From Halodesulfovibrio sp. (GTDB lineage Bacteria; Desulfobacterota; Desulfovibrionia; Desulfovibrionales; Desulfovibrionaceae), in contig NZ_JAOARI010000027.1 in assembly GCF_025210605.1 (NCBI RefSeq), positions 1-64,000 on the forward strand: a stretch of 64,000 bases of DNA, read 5' to 3'. The notes under the pieces are model-generated. The model saw only the letters and a list, made by a program, of their open reading frames with translations. It had not been told where the DNA came from and did not search any database. The position numbers were made by a program, and so were the translations under genes. Of the stretch, positions 1-9,144 are shown piece after piece. Within the stretch, counting starts at the first letter, position 1, and each line of letters starts with the position of its first letter.

Positions 1-40
1 GTTCGCCGAAGGCAACAAAAAATATTACCGAATCGCTTCC
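1..40. repeat. Partial copy of a dispersed intergenic repeat
   Basis: Bases 4-30 closely resemble bases 306-332: both contain CGCCGAAGGCA, then CAAAAAA and an ATTA-C/T-CG run. The second copy overlaps the 3' end of the acyl-CoA synthetase gene. This first copy is cut by the window edge, so its full length cannot be seen. I read it as part of a repeat family and not as a gene. Confidence 0.5.
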
Positions 41-55
41 TAGTATTCTTACTGA

Positions 56-165
56 TGCCTCCGGCGGCTGGGCTGAAACTTTTGCAAAGTTTCCCCCAGA
101 CCCCCTTCAAAACTTTTTACTTACGAGTTCTTTCGTTTTTTAGTTTCGTGCACGGCTTGAACATA
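56..165. repeat. Dispersed repeat, copy 1 (second copy at 18820)
   Basis: A block of about 64 bases beginning GCCTCCGGCGGCTGGGCTGAA and containing CCCCCAGACCCCCTT recurs almost unchanged at 18820-18883. A weaker match continues about 40 bases further in both copies. Each copy is followed within 100 bases by an intrinsic terminator hairpin, and each lies at the end of a transcription unit. The element is much richer in G and C than its surroundings. Function unknown; no ORF. Confidence 0.75.
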
Positions 166-179
166 AGTAGGGATATAAG

Positions 180-213
180 AAAGGGTGGAGTTAAATAACT
201 CCACCCTTTCTTT
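180..213. terminator. Bidirectional intrinsic terminator
   Basis: Perfect 13-base arms (181-193 and 196-208) form GGGTGGAGTTA/TAACTCCACCC around a two-base AA loop, with A-rich and T-rich flanks that suit termination on both strands. It would end the minus-strand acyl-CoA synthetase transcript. An almost identical hairpin ends mntP at 23701. Confidence 0.85.
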
Positions 214-240
214 ATTACTAAAAAAACATTCACCTAATCG

Positions 241-332
241 GGGTCAAGGGGACGCGTCCCCTTGCGGGGGTGCAGGGGGCAGCGCCCGCCTGCCCGTCGG
301 AGACTCGCCGAAGGCATCAAAAAAATTATCGG
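241..332. repeat. GC-rich palindromic repeat block at the end of the acyl-CoA synthetase gene
   Basis: Bases 246-263 are a perfect 18-base palindrome (AAGGGG-ACGCGT-CCCCTT). It is followed by a very GC-rich stretch (CAGGGGGCAGCGCCCGCCTG) and then the CGCCGAAGGCATC motif that also opens the window. The composition contrasts sharply with the AT-rich neighbourhood. Its right end overlaps the last codons of the minus-strand gene that stops at 326. It is likely a family of intergenic repeats; function unknown. Confidence 0.55.
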
Positions 333-2761
333 ATACCGCATCCACCACAGCGTATTGATTTACTATGCAATCGCGATTGCAGGTAACGTGCTAATGCTGC
401 GACAGCTCTATCTGCTGTTTGGAACACAGGGATTCCTGCTTCATTCAATGCTTCGCGCAACGGCTGAAATAACTCACCACCATCAGAGGCACATACGAGC
501 GGTTTCTCTGACAACGTTGCAAGTGCCATGGTACGCGAAAGGATGCTTTCCTTGTTGTGCATGCTGAACGGGTCACTTGTATCTGTATCGAGCGATTGCA
601 TTACCGGACTAAGCGGGGTCAGTGCCAGAACAACAGCATCTACGGTTGGTTCATCCAGCATAATTTTTGCTACTTCAACATGCAGTTCATCATCACCGGC
701 AGGAGTCAAATCCATAGGATTTGCGATGGATACAAGAGAATCCAGACGCTTTTCTTTTAAGAGAGCACGAAACCCGTTAGTTGCTTTTTCCGAAAACGGT
801 GCAAGCTTCATTGAAAACGTACCAACATCAAGGCTATCTGCCATGCTAACGGCTTCAAACCCTGCGCCGCTGATTGCACCAAGGCGATTGCCTTCAACCT
901 TTTTGCAATGCAGTGTCTCTGCCAACATAAATAAATCCTGAAACTGTTCCACGGTCTGTGCCACTACAGCACCAGCCTGACGCACACAGCTTTCCGCAAC
1001 CATATAGTCACCTGCTAATGATGCAGTATGCCCACTTGTTGCAGATTTACCTTCCGGAGTGCGACCAGCTTTATAGAAAACAACTTCTTTACCAGCCAGC
1101 ACAGCTTCGCGCACCGCACGACAAAATGCTAATCCATCAAGATCATTGAATCCTTCTGCGTAGACAGCGATGACATCGACGTTTTCATCATCTTTAAGAT
1201 AGGTAACCATATCCCCCAAAGTGAGGTCAGTCTGATTCCCCATCGAGATCATGTAATTAGGTAAAAGATGCGGGTAGCGGCTTAAACCATACAGCATAAA
1301 TGCTCCGCTCTGACTCACTAACGCTGCGCGGCGTGGTGTGCCCAACCCGTTTTTCGGAAATTTATTCTCTGGAATAAACCACGTATTGTATCCACCGGGA
1401 CGGGAAACTATGCCCATGCAATTTGCACCGATAAATACGGGCCCACCATCACTTGAATCGTGCGCCGTGTTGATTTTTGCAATCACCTTTTGCGCCCGCT
1501 CAAAACTTTCTTCAGTTTCTCCCAGACCACCAGCAATAAGCATGACGCTGTCAGCAGCATCCGTTGCAATCACTTCATCGACAACAGCCGGAATCTGCTT
1601 GGCAGGAACTGCAACCACAAGCATATCTAATTTGCCATTGGCATTTACAGATGGAATGCATTGGACTCCATCAATCTCCTCACATCCATCACGAATAATC
1701 CGCACTTGTTCTTTCGGGTATCCTTCTGCAAGAACGTTTCGCAAAATAGTACGCCCGAAATTTTCACGAGATGCTGATACCCCCATAATACCAATTGATT
1801 CAGGATGGAGCAGACTTTTTATTTTTGCAACAGGACGCGATGATGCTGTTTGATCTGGTAACGAAAATTTACACAGCCCATCAAGGGGAACCATGAGAAA
1901 ATCTGTGAAGGCGAACGGGTTGATTTCAAACTCATCTATTATAAAAGGAGCGTCAGGGTTTGTTGGAGAATAATAGTTAGCCAGCAAAATGCAGGCATCG
2001 AAGCATTCAAGCAACTGATCGTCGGAAACGATACGCTCCTGCCCTCTGGTGCGACCCGCCAACTTCTCAAAAGAAATTGTTTGTCTGAAATGGCTAAAGA
2101 ATGCCTCTCCATCGGTCAATCTGGTGGATGCCGCAACAATTGCCTGACTCTTTTTGAATCGCTCTGCATATAATTCAGCATCCGTGCCCCCAAGCCCTGC
2201 ACTCAAGACCATACCAAATTCACGGGTTCGTCTGATGCCGACAATCAGCTCATTGCCGAATGCGTCAGAGTCCGGCGGCATAAACTGAACGAGCAGCACC
2301 CCTTTTAAGTCAAGAGCGATTGCCTCCTCTAGCGCTGAACCTGACAGTCCAGCATATTCTTCTGGAGAAGCATCTGGATGCTGCTCTATCCAGCGTGCAT
2401 ATTTTTCGGGAACTTCATACATCATACGACGCCATGCAGAACGAATTTTACTTGGTTCACGATCTACAATACGCACTCCACCGACTTCTGTTTTGTGAAC
2501 AATCGTCGGCGATACAATTTTGAGTACAATTTTTTCACCGGGAATGCTCATCAACTCATCATCAGACGGTCTAGTCCCTCGTGGAATCAATCTAACTGTA
2601 GGCGGAGTTTCAGAACCAATACTCTCCATCACACGGTACACTTCGTGTTCGTATAATGAAAAGCGTCCCTCACTATGCGCCTGTGCAAAGATTTCTGTAA
2701 TCGTATCAAAATCAATGTGCGCTGTAGTTTTGGCATGCGAAAAGGCGTCGTAATTATACAT
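326..2761 (-). CDS. ADP-forming acetate/acyl-CoA synthetase (fused ATP-grasp and CoA-binding subunits)
   Basis: 811 aa. The family makes acyl-CoA from acid, CoA and ATP, or runs in reverse to make ATP from acyl-CoA by substrate-level phosphorylation, in the cytoplasm. Order here: ATP-grasp domain first (about residues 10-265, with KIVSPTIVHKTEVGG), then the CoA-binding Rossmann domain (from about 320, SIGIMGVSASRENFGRT), then flavodoxin-like succinyl-CoA-ligase domains (LVSQSGAFMLYG). The phosphohistidine is probably in SATSGHTASLAGD. The start overlaps the IclR stop by one base (TAATG), so the two genes are translationally coupled. The acyl substrate cannot be told from sequence; acetate, propionate or an aryl acid are options. 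The last codons run into a GC-rich repeat. Confidence 0.88.
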   Translation of the reverse strand: MYNYDAFSHAKTTAHIDFDTITEIFAQAHSEGRFSLYEHEVYRVMESIGSETPPTVRLIPRGTRPSDDELMSIPGEKIVLKIVSPTIVHKTEVGGVRIVDREPSKIRSAWRRMMYEVPEKYARWIEQHPDASPEEYAGLSGSALEEAIALDLKGVLLVQFMPPDSDAFGNELIVGIRRTREFGMVLSAGLGGTDAELYAERFKKSQAIVAASTRLTDGEAFFSHFRQTISFEKLAGRTRGQERIVSDDQLLECFDACILLANYYSPTNPDAPFIIDEFEINPFAFTDFLMVPLDGLCKFSLPDQTASSRPVAKIKSLLHPESIGIMGVSASRENFGRTILRNVLAEGYPKEQVRIIRDGCEEIDGVQCIPSVNANGKLDMLVVAVPAKQIPAVVDEVIATDAADSVMLIAGGLGETEESFERAQKVIAKINTAHDSSDGGPVFIGANCMGIVSRPGGYNTWFIPENKFPKNGLGTPRRAALVSQSGAFMLYGLSRYPHLLPNYMISMGNQTDLTLGDMVTYLKDDENVDVIAVYAEGFNDLDGLAFCRAVREAVLAGKEVVFYKAGRTPEGKSATSGHTASLAGDYMVAESCVRQAGAVVAQTVEQFQDLFMLAETLHCKKVEGNRLGAISGAGFEAVSMADSLDVGTFSMKLAPFSEKATNGFRALLKEKRLDSLVSIANPMDLTPAGDDELHVEVAKIMLDEPTVDAVVLALTPLSPVMQSLDTDTSDPFSMHNKESILSRTMALATLSEKPLVCASDGGELFQPLREALNEAGIPVFQTADRAVAALARYLQSRLHSKSIRCGGCGIR

Positions 2762-3540
2762 TATGTACCGTCCACAAATTTTGGTTGAGCTCTATATCCC
2801 ATTTGCACAGAAATTTCTGAAGCAACATCCATAAGCCGATTCGCAAAACTTGTTATATCAGTATCAGGACCGATTATATCGCTTGTACCGCTTACGCTGA
2901 TTGCACCAATAACTTTACCTTCCGCGCCAAACACCGGAGCACCGATTGTATTCAAGTGTATTAATGTTTCTCCAAAAACCAACGAGTAACCACGCTCACG
3001 GGTTGCACTAATTTCTTCATGCAATGCGACCGGGTCTGTTAACGTCTTAGGAGTATACGGAAGCAGCTGCACCGTCGCCAAGTGTTCTACTAGCTCACGC
3101 ATAAGAAGCTGTGACAAAATAGCCCTCCCCATTCCTGTGCAATATGCCGGAACAGTAGGCCCTATGTAGGAAGAAGGATGCCATTCCTGATGGTCAGTAC
3201 TTAATGTAGTAAGAATTGCATTATGGTAGAGCACGCCGACCCTGCCGATAGTATTTGTATGTTGGGCAAGATATGTGACAGGCGTCGCAGACTTTCGGTT
3301 AAGCTCGTATGTTGCTGACTGCAACGAACCAAGCTCCATAAGTTTCAAGCCTAATTTATATTCTTTAGACGCAGGGTCCTGCGCGAGATAATCACTTTTA
3401 GCTAGCGCCTTTACAATGCCATGCGTAGTACCGACAGCAAGATCGAGGGTCTTTGCAATGTCACTTACACGCCAGCTTGGATGTTCAAAGGTGAACAACC
3501 CGAGCACTCGGGTCGCACGTTCAATAGATTGTTGAGACAT
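2761..3540 (-). CDS. IclR-family transcriptional regulator
   Basis: 259 aa. An N-terminal winged helix-turn-helix (about residues 1-65, with RVSDIAKTLDLAVGTTHGIVKAL) is followed by the IclR effector-binding domain (about 75-250, with VFGAEGKVIGAISVSG near its end). IclR proteins bind small organic acids and control nearby catabolic genes. It is the first gene of a two-gene operon with the acyl-CoA synthetase, whose start codon overlaps its stop, so it probably regulates that operon and itself. The effector is unknown. The ATG is preceded by CGAGGAACC as a ribosome site. Confidence 0.87.
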   Translation of the reverse strand: MSQQSIERATRVLGLFTFEHPSWRVSDIAKTLDLAVGTTHGIVKALAKSDYLAQDPASKEYKLGLKLMELGSLQSATYELNRKSATPVTYLAQHTNTIGRVGVLYHNAILTTLSTDHQEWHPSSYIGPTVPAYCTGMGRAILSQLLMRELVEHLATVQLLPYTPKTLTDPVALHEEISATRERGYSLVFGETLIHLNTIGAPVFGAEGKVIGAISVSGTSDIIGPDTDITSFANRLMDVASEISVQMGYRAQPKFVDGT

Positions 3541-4222
3541 GATAGGTTCCTCGACATTATCGAATTGTTTTCAAAAAAGTATACATCCCCCCACACTGCT
3601 GTCAACGCAACGATTCATATATGTACCGTAGTACCATGTGTGTTCACATCTCCATATATAGAGAGTACTTTTGTAACTTGTATATATTACTAAAAAACAC
3701 TATGAGTTTAAAAAATGTTACCAAATGCACCATAATTGTAAATTTCTACCATTTTTTATTTATACAAGTTAATAAACAAGAATGGATTATTACAATATAT
3801 TTTGCAGGTAACACAAAAAACTCACACAAAAAAACAAAAATAAATCTTAATATAGAATGAAAGAATAAATTGTAACTGCACATTTTTTAATTTTGATACA
3901 GTAAAAAATATTTTTCGTTTTCTTTATGTAAATGCAGACCTAATTTTCCGTACATTTTGCATAATGTCACGTTTCAAAACTCAAATTCACGCTTGCAATA
4001 TATTTTTTCTATATTCGTCATTGTATATAGAAACTGAAAATACAATTCTGCTCTCATAATATTATTTTCACTATAACAAAAAACTTGCCTTACGTTGATT
4101 TTTAAATAAGGTAAGCCTCTATATACGTTGGTAACTTTTCTATTGACTTAACGTCATAAACTTGACAGTCATTAGCCTGAAGGGGATGCGTTAGCAGGGG
4201 GACGTAATTAATCGGAGAGGAA
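3541..4222. other. AT-rich intergenic region (682 bp) between divergent genes
   Basis: It separates the minus-strand IclR operon from the plus-strand sigma-54 activator and must hold both promoters. On the minus strand a GATAAT hexamer lies about 25 bases before the IclR start. On the plus strand two TTGAC(A/T) hexamers lie at about 4143 and 4162, but neither has a good -10 partner. Short TATATA-rich runs occur at 3650-3690. I see no gene, RNA or convincing operator here. Confidence 0.4.
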
Positions 4223-5248
4223 ATGAGTCTTAACAAACTTGGAACAATTGGACAGTCTGCTGCCATGCAAGACGTGTTCGGTGTTCTGGCTAAAGTAGCC
4301 CCAACAGACAGCACAGTATTAGTTACTGGCGAGTCTGGCACTGGTAAAGAATTACTGGTGCGTTCCCTGCATGCAAATAGTACCCGTAACAATGCCCCGT
4401 TTGTTCCTATAAACTGCGGTGCAATTCCACGCGACCTTCTTGAATCCGAGCTCTTCGGTCATGAAAAAGGTGCGTTCACACATGCCATTCGTTCTCGTCC
4501 CGGTCGCTTTGAACTAGCAGACGGTGGAACGATTTTTCTAGATGAAATTGGTGAAATGGACCTGACACTTCAGGTCAAAATTTTACGAGTTTTACAAGAA
4601 AAAGAAATCGAACGAGTCGGTGGCTCCACCATTAAAAATGTTGATGTACGTATAGTTGCAGCAACAAACCGTGATTTAGAAAGCGAAGTTAAAGCTGGTC
4701 GATTTAGAGAAGACCTTTATTACCGCCTGAACGTTATCCCCCTGCAACTACCTGCATTACGGGAGCGTGGCGGCGATATTTTATTACTTTGTGAACACTT
4801 TTTACAAAAGTTCAGCGAAAAACAACAACGCTCACGACTCACACTATCTCAGGATACGCGCAAAATTCTTGCCGCATACAGCTGGCCAGGAAACGTGCGT
4901 GAACTGGAAAACTTTATGGAACGCATGACTATTTTGTGCGATGCCAATGTTATTACACCAGCCGATTTACCACCAAAAATATTAGACGAAGTTGGTGTTG
5001 TCGCAGAACTTCCTGAGCCGGTTTCTCCAGACCCTGTGCGTCAGCAGCAGGTCGGATTCCAGTGGCCATGTATTCAAGACTTAAATGACCAAAAGCTTCC
5101 GCTTAAAGATTTCCTTGATACTGTTGAAGAAAAACTCCTGCTCGAAGCGCTTCAGCAAGCAAACGGTATCAAAAATCAGGCAGCCGAAATATTGGGCGTC
5201 AAACGCACAACTTTAATTGAAAAGCTTAAAAAGAAAAAAATTGATTAA
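4223..5248 (+). CDS. Sigma-54 activator lacking a receiver domain, with variant GAFTHA loop
   Basis: 341 aa. The AAA+ domain starts almost at residue 1: Walker A GESGTGKE (about 37-44), Walker B FLDEIGEM (about 108), sensor region and R-finger. A Fis-type helix-turn-helix lies at the C-terminus ([18 protein letters not shown]). There is no receiver, GAF or PAS domain, as in PspF- or FlrC-type proteins, so activity would be set by a partner or by expression. The sigma-54 contact loop reads GAFTHA at residues 83-88, with His at 87 (codon 4481-4483) where Gly is normal. The start has a GGAGAGG ribosome site. It lies just ahead of a TPR protein gene. Targets unknown; FlrC-like flagellar control is one guess. 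Confidence 0.85.
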   Translation: MSLNKLGTIGQSAAMQDVFGVLAKVAPTDSTVLVTGESGTGKELLVRSLHANSTRNNAPFVPINCGAIPRDLLESELFGHEKGAFTHAIRSRPGRFELADGGTIFLDEIGEMDLTLQVKILRVLQEKEIERVGGSTIKNVDVRIVAATNRDLESEVKAGRFREDLYYRLNVIPLQLPALRERGGDILLLCEHFLQKFSEKQQRSRLTLSQDTRKILAAYSWPGNVRELENFMERMTILCDANVITPADLPPKILDEVGVVAELPEPVSPDPVRQQQVGFQWPCIQDLNDQKLPLKDFLDTVEEKLLLEALQQANGIKNQAAEILGVKRTTLIEKLKKKKID

Positions 5249-5341
5249 TTTTTTAAGTATGTTGCAAAATAATACAAACAAGATTATCCAATTAACGTTT
5301 CTTGCGTCTTTTTCTTGCACATTAATTGCACTGAGATAGCT

Positions 5342-8215
5342 GTGATAAAATATATACGTTCCAGACATATCTGGCTCATAATAGCAGCAGGTTTTTTGTC
5401 AGTTGTAGTACCGGCTAAAACCCAAGCTGCCTCTTGGTATTGGGGCAAACATCCAACGTTTGAGCGCCTTGTTATTTCTTTTGACACTCCAGTCAAAAAT
5501 TTTACGCTTTCTCGTACCGGAAGTAATGAGCTGACATTTGTCACGCCTCAGCATACGCAGGCTGTTAAAGTATTTAACCCAATCAAAAATGGGAACCGCA
5601 TTAGTACTGCCAAATATTTAGCTGCTCCAAAGCACGGTACTAAAAAGTTACTTATCCGTACTAAAGTAACGTCGTTCCGCTATAAAACAAGCCGATCAAG
5701 CAATAATAAAATTGCAATTGACATCTATCCTGACTCCAAAGGCAAATTTACCCCTGCATCATCTCAGCAGAAATCTGCTTCAGGCAAACAAGCTCCTAAA
5801 AAAGCTCAGGCTGCGCCTGTTGCAGCGTCACCAAAAGCGCAGCAATCTGCCGCATCACCCATCAAAGCGGGATCGAACCGTAATAAAGAAAAACGTCCTT
5901 TCTACTCACCGAAAAACGTTTTCCGTTCCCGTGTAAACTCCGGTGGACCTGACAACTGGGTTGCAAAACCTTCTACAGCAGAACCTGCTCAAGATGCACC
6001 TGTGCAGCCTCAATCAGTACAAAGTGCACCAGTAGCTCCTGCCAAACAAAGCAGACCATCGAACGCTCCAGTAAAAAAAGTACAGCCTTCACCGAGTGCA
6101 ACTAAAGAGCCAATGCCTCCAGTGGGCAACATCTCTGTTCCAGAAAAGAAGTTGGAAAAAGTTGTCAGCACGGAAAAAGAAGAAACTGAAGTTATTTGGG
6201 TAGACAAAAACGGCAACAAAGTTGCACCACCGCCTAGTCCTAGCCACCTACTTAAGCTCGCTAAAATGGCGCTTAATAACGGTGTGTACGATGAAGCCCT
6301 TGAAAGCTACAAAGAACTCAAGCGGGTTCCGACCCTAACCAAGAAAGAACGTGCTGATGTTCTGGATGGTATTGCTGATACAACATACGCAATGGGCAAG
6401 GACAGCCTGCCAGAAAATTACGAAAAAATTATTGCTGCTACCACAGAAGCAATGAACTTTGACCTTAAAAGTCCTAAGGTTCCTAGCTACCTGTTGCGTC
6501 TTGGCTATACTAACCTTAAAATAGGTAATGTGCGCGAAGCTGGTGCGTATTTTAACATCCTGCGCCACAACCACCCTAAAGATGATCTGGTACCATCTAC
6601 CTACTACTATTGGGGTGAACATTACTTTAAAGAAAAAGAATGGCAGAAAGCTGCGGATAATTTCCAATACATTGTACAGAAATATCCAGACACTAAATTC
6701 GTGCGCGAAGCTGGTGTCGGGCTTGCAAAGTCTTTGTACCAACTTGCCTACTACGAGCAGGCTTACCAAATTGTTGACTACGTTAAAAAACGTTGGCCGC
6801 GCTTCTATCTCGACTATCCGCCATTCCTGAGTCAAATGGGTGATGTTGCGTATCGTCTCGGTAAACCGGATGAAGCACGTACGCACTATTGGACATACTA
6901 CAACATTGATCCTGATGGTGACGATGCCGATATGGTTCTTGCCCGTCTCGGTGATATTTATCTCGAAACTGAAGAATTTGAAGCTGCACGTGAAATTTAC
7001 GAAGAAGCAGTACGCAAGTTTCCAGATCGTGACGGTGGTCTTGTATCGCTCATGCGTCTTGCAGAAGAAGGCAAATACGATACTCCGACAATTTCAGATA
7101 TGTTCTCAGTGTTTGATAAGCCATACAGCTTAAAGCCACTTGAGATTTATTCTAAAATTATTACGGAGCATTCCGAAAGTAAAATTGCTCCACTTGCAAG
7201 ATTAAAAAAAGCTATCTGGTACTTGTGGAACAACCAGCATCCTGAAGCTCTTGCAACGGCTTCAGCATTTAAAGAAAAATACCCGAATCATGTGCTGATT
7301 CCACGTGTCAAAGAAGTTGCCATGCGCTCCTTCAGTATTTTGACTGCAAACAACATTAAAGAAGAAAACTACGAGAAAATTCTACAAATATGGGACGACT
7401 TCCCTATTGTACACAATCAGGAGCCACAACTTACTCCTGAAAGCCGTGTTGCGCTCGCTCTTTCTATGTGGAAAAAAGATAAACCGAGCAAAGCGCTGGA
7501 AATTCTTGATCCTTTCTTCCAGAACCTCAAAGTGCCTCAATATTCAGAAATGGGCTTAAGCCTCGCACTTTCAGTATTCGTCGATAATGAACAGTGGAAC
7601 GGTATCATTGAGCTGGCGCGCCGCATTGAGTTATGGGAACTTAACAAAGAAAGTAGAGACCAACTCGACTACGCAGTGGCTCTGGCATACGAAAACCTCA
7701 ATGATCCAGAAAAAGCCGTTAACTTATGGGCTCGACTCAAAAAAGTTGAAGATATGCCGCGGAGCAAAGAAGCGTATATCAACTACTTCCTTGCACGAGA
7801 TGCCGAAAGGCGCGAAGACTTTGAGCTAGCATACAAGCTTAGCCTCGAAGCATTACGCACCTTTAAAGAAATTGCGGCTAAAGACCCAGAAAAAGCTGAC
7901 ACAAGTAAAATCAGAGATCTGCTTAATTCACTTGTAGACATTACCGAACGAACAGGACGCTCTGACGATGCACTTGAGTGGGCAAGAGAACTCGCAATAG
8001 CCGTACCGGAAGGCGATCCGGGATATCCGGCAATGCGGTACAGAATTGCTACCCTATACAAAAAGACAGGCGATACTGCGAAGTGGAAAGATATTCTTAC
8101 CCAGTTAGTTGCAGCAGACCCTAAGTCCCTGTACGGCAGAATGGCGACATCCGACCTCAATACATATGGTCTTTCAAATGATGCATCATCCTACTCTCCT
8201 ACAGGAAATCTATAA
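5342..8215 (+). CDS. Exported tetratricopeptide-repeat protein
   Basis: About 957 aa from a GTG at 5342; an upstream in-frame TTG at 5315 would add nine residues and lacks a better ribosome site. A signal sequence or anchor (HIWLIIAAGFLSVVVPA, ending near AQA) is followed by a beta-rich segment to about residue 140, then a low-complexity Pro/Ala/Lys/Gln linker to about 300, then a long array of tetratricopeptide-like repeats to the end (YYYWGEHYFKEKEWQKAADN is typical). Such proteins are periplasmic or envelope scaffolds. It follows a sigma-54 activator. Two-thirds repeat, no catalytic motif; exact role unknown. Confidence 0.8.
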   Translation: MIKYIRSRHIWLIIAAGFLSVVVPAKTQAASWYWGKHPTFERLVISFDTPVKNFTLSRTGSNELTFVTPQHTQAVKVFNPIKNGNRISTAKYLAAPKHGTKKLLIRTKVTSFRYKTSRSSNNKIAIDIYPDSKGKFTPASSQQKSASGKQAPKKAQAAPVAASPKAQQSAASPIKAGSNRNKEKRPFYSPKNVFRSRVNSGGPDNWVAKPSTAEPAQDAPVQPQSVQSAPVAPAKQSRPSNAPVKKVQPSPSATKEPMPPVGNISVPEKKLEKVVSTEKEETEVIWVDKNGNKVAPPPSPSHLLKLAKMALNNGVYDEALESYKELKRVPTLTKKERADVLDGIADTTYAMGKDSLPENYEKIIAATTEAMNFDLKSPKVPSYLLRLGYTNLKIGNVREAGAYFNILRHNHPKDDLVPSTYYYWGEHYFKEKEWQKAADNFQYIVQKYPDTKFVREAGVGLAKSLYQLAYYEQAYQIVDYVKKRWPRFYLDYPPFLSQMGDVAYRLGKPDEARTHYWTYYNIDPDGDDADMVLARLGDIYLETEEFEAAREIYEEAVRKFPDRDGGLVSLMRLAEEGKYDTPTISDMFSVFDKPYSLKPLEIYSKIITEHSESKIAPLARLKKAIWYLWNNQHPEALATASAFKEKYPNHVLIPRVKEVAMRSFSILTANNIKEENYEKILQIWDDFPIVHNQEPQLTPESRVALALSMWKKDKPSKALEILDPFFQNLKVPQYSEMGLSLALSVFVDNEQWNGIIELARRIELWELNKESRDQLDYAVALAYENLNDPEKAVNLWARLKKVEDMPRSKEAYINYFLARDAERREDFELAYKLSLEALRTFKEIAAKDPEKADTSKIRDLLNSLVDITERTGRSDDALEWARELAIAVPEGDPGYPAMRYRIATLYKKTGDTAKWKDILTQLVAADPKSLYGRMATSDLNTYGLSNDASSYSPTGNL

Positions 8216-8258
8216 ATTGTAGGAATAAGCCGACGCAAAGCCTTTGAAGGAGTGCCTG

Positions 8259-9092
8259 ATGAATACAGCCGGAACAACCGCTGCTACTCGTACACCTGTT
8301 GTTGCAGGGCAGTTTTATACTGCAAGCGCACAAAAGCTCCGTGAAGAAGTAGAAGCATATCTGCAACGTGGTATCAAACGCAGTGCCCGTACTCTTCTTG
8401 CAATGGCTCCACACGCTGGCTACATGTACTCCGGTCAAACCGCTGGCTGTACCTTCGGCTCATCCAACCTTTCGAATACAATATATCTCCTCGGCCCGAA
8501 TCATACGGGTCGAGGAGCACCGATATCCGTATGGAGTGGCGGCAGCTGGGAAACTCCTCTCGGGGCAGTTCCTATAGACATGCATGCACGCGACCAGCTG
8601 TTGGCAGCAAATTCTTTTTTTGAAGCTGACACACTGGCACACATAGGTGAACACTCTCTCGAAGTACTCTTGCCTTTCATTCAAATTGCAGCACCAAAAG
8701 CACGTATTGTTCCGGTAGCAATTGCCACCAGCAATCAAGAAACACTTGCATTCGCAGGTACAGTGCTTGCCAGCGCGCTTCAGCAAAATCCTGACAGCTG
8801 CATTGTTGTCAGCTCAGATATGAGCCACTACGTCTCTGCGGAAGCTGCAAAAAAAATGGACACGCTCGCACTTTCTTATGTTCAGTCAATTGACGCACAA
8901 GGGCTTCTTTCCACGGTTGTCCGAAACAACATAAGCATGTGCGGTGTACTCCCGATGACTGTCGGTCTTATCGCCTGCGAAGCACTGGGAGCAACACAGG
9001 CTGAAATTGTAGAATATACAAATTCCGGCGCTGTCACAGGCGATTCATCACAAGTTGTCGGGTACGCAGGCGCTATAATCGACCGCCCATAG
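8259..9092 (+). CDS. MEMO1-family (AmmeMemoRadiSam protein B-like) protein
   Basis: 277 aa from the ATG at 8259, chosen because AAGGAG sits seven bases upstream; the in-frame TTG at 8244 overlaps that site. Family features: N-terminal VVAGQFYTAS, APHAGYMYSGQTAG with the conserved His, LLGPNHTGRG, and VVSSDMSHYVSAE. The family shares a fold with class III extradiol dioxygenases and binds metal, but its bacterial function is not established; it often accompanies a radical SAM protein and an AMMECR1 protein. Neither partner gene is next to it here. It is closely spaced to the TPR gene. Confidence 0.88.
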   Translation: MNTAGTTAATRTPVVAGQFYTASAQKLREEVEAYLQRGIKRSARTLLAMAPHAGYMYSGQTAGCTFGSSNLSNTIYLLGPNHTGRGAPISVWSGGSWETPLGAVPIDMHARDQLLAANSFFEADTLAHIGEHSLEVLLPFIQIAAPKARIVPVAIATSNQETLAFAGTVLASALQQNPDSCIVVSSDMSHYVSAEAAKKMDTLALSYVQSIDAQGLLSTVVRNNISMCGVLPMTVGLIACEALGATQAEIVEYTNSGAVTGDSSQVVGYAGAIIDRP

Positions 9093-9144
9093 CAAGCGCA
9101 AAATCGCCATTGCCATGTGCTTGCGGGGTGCGTATTGTGCCCCT

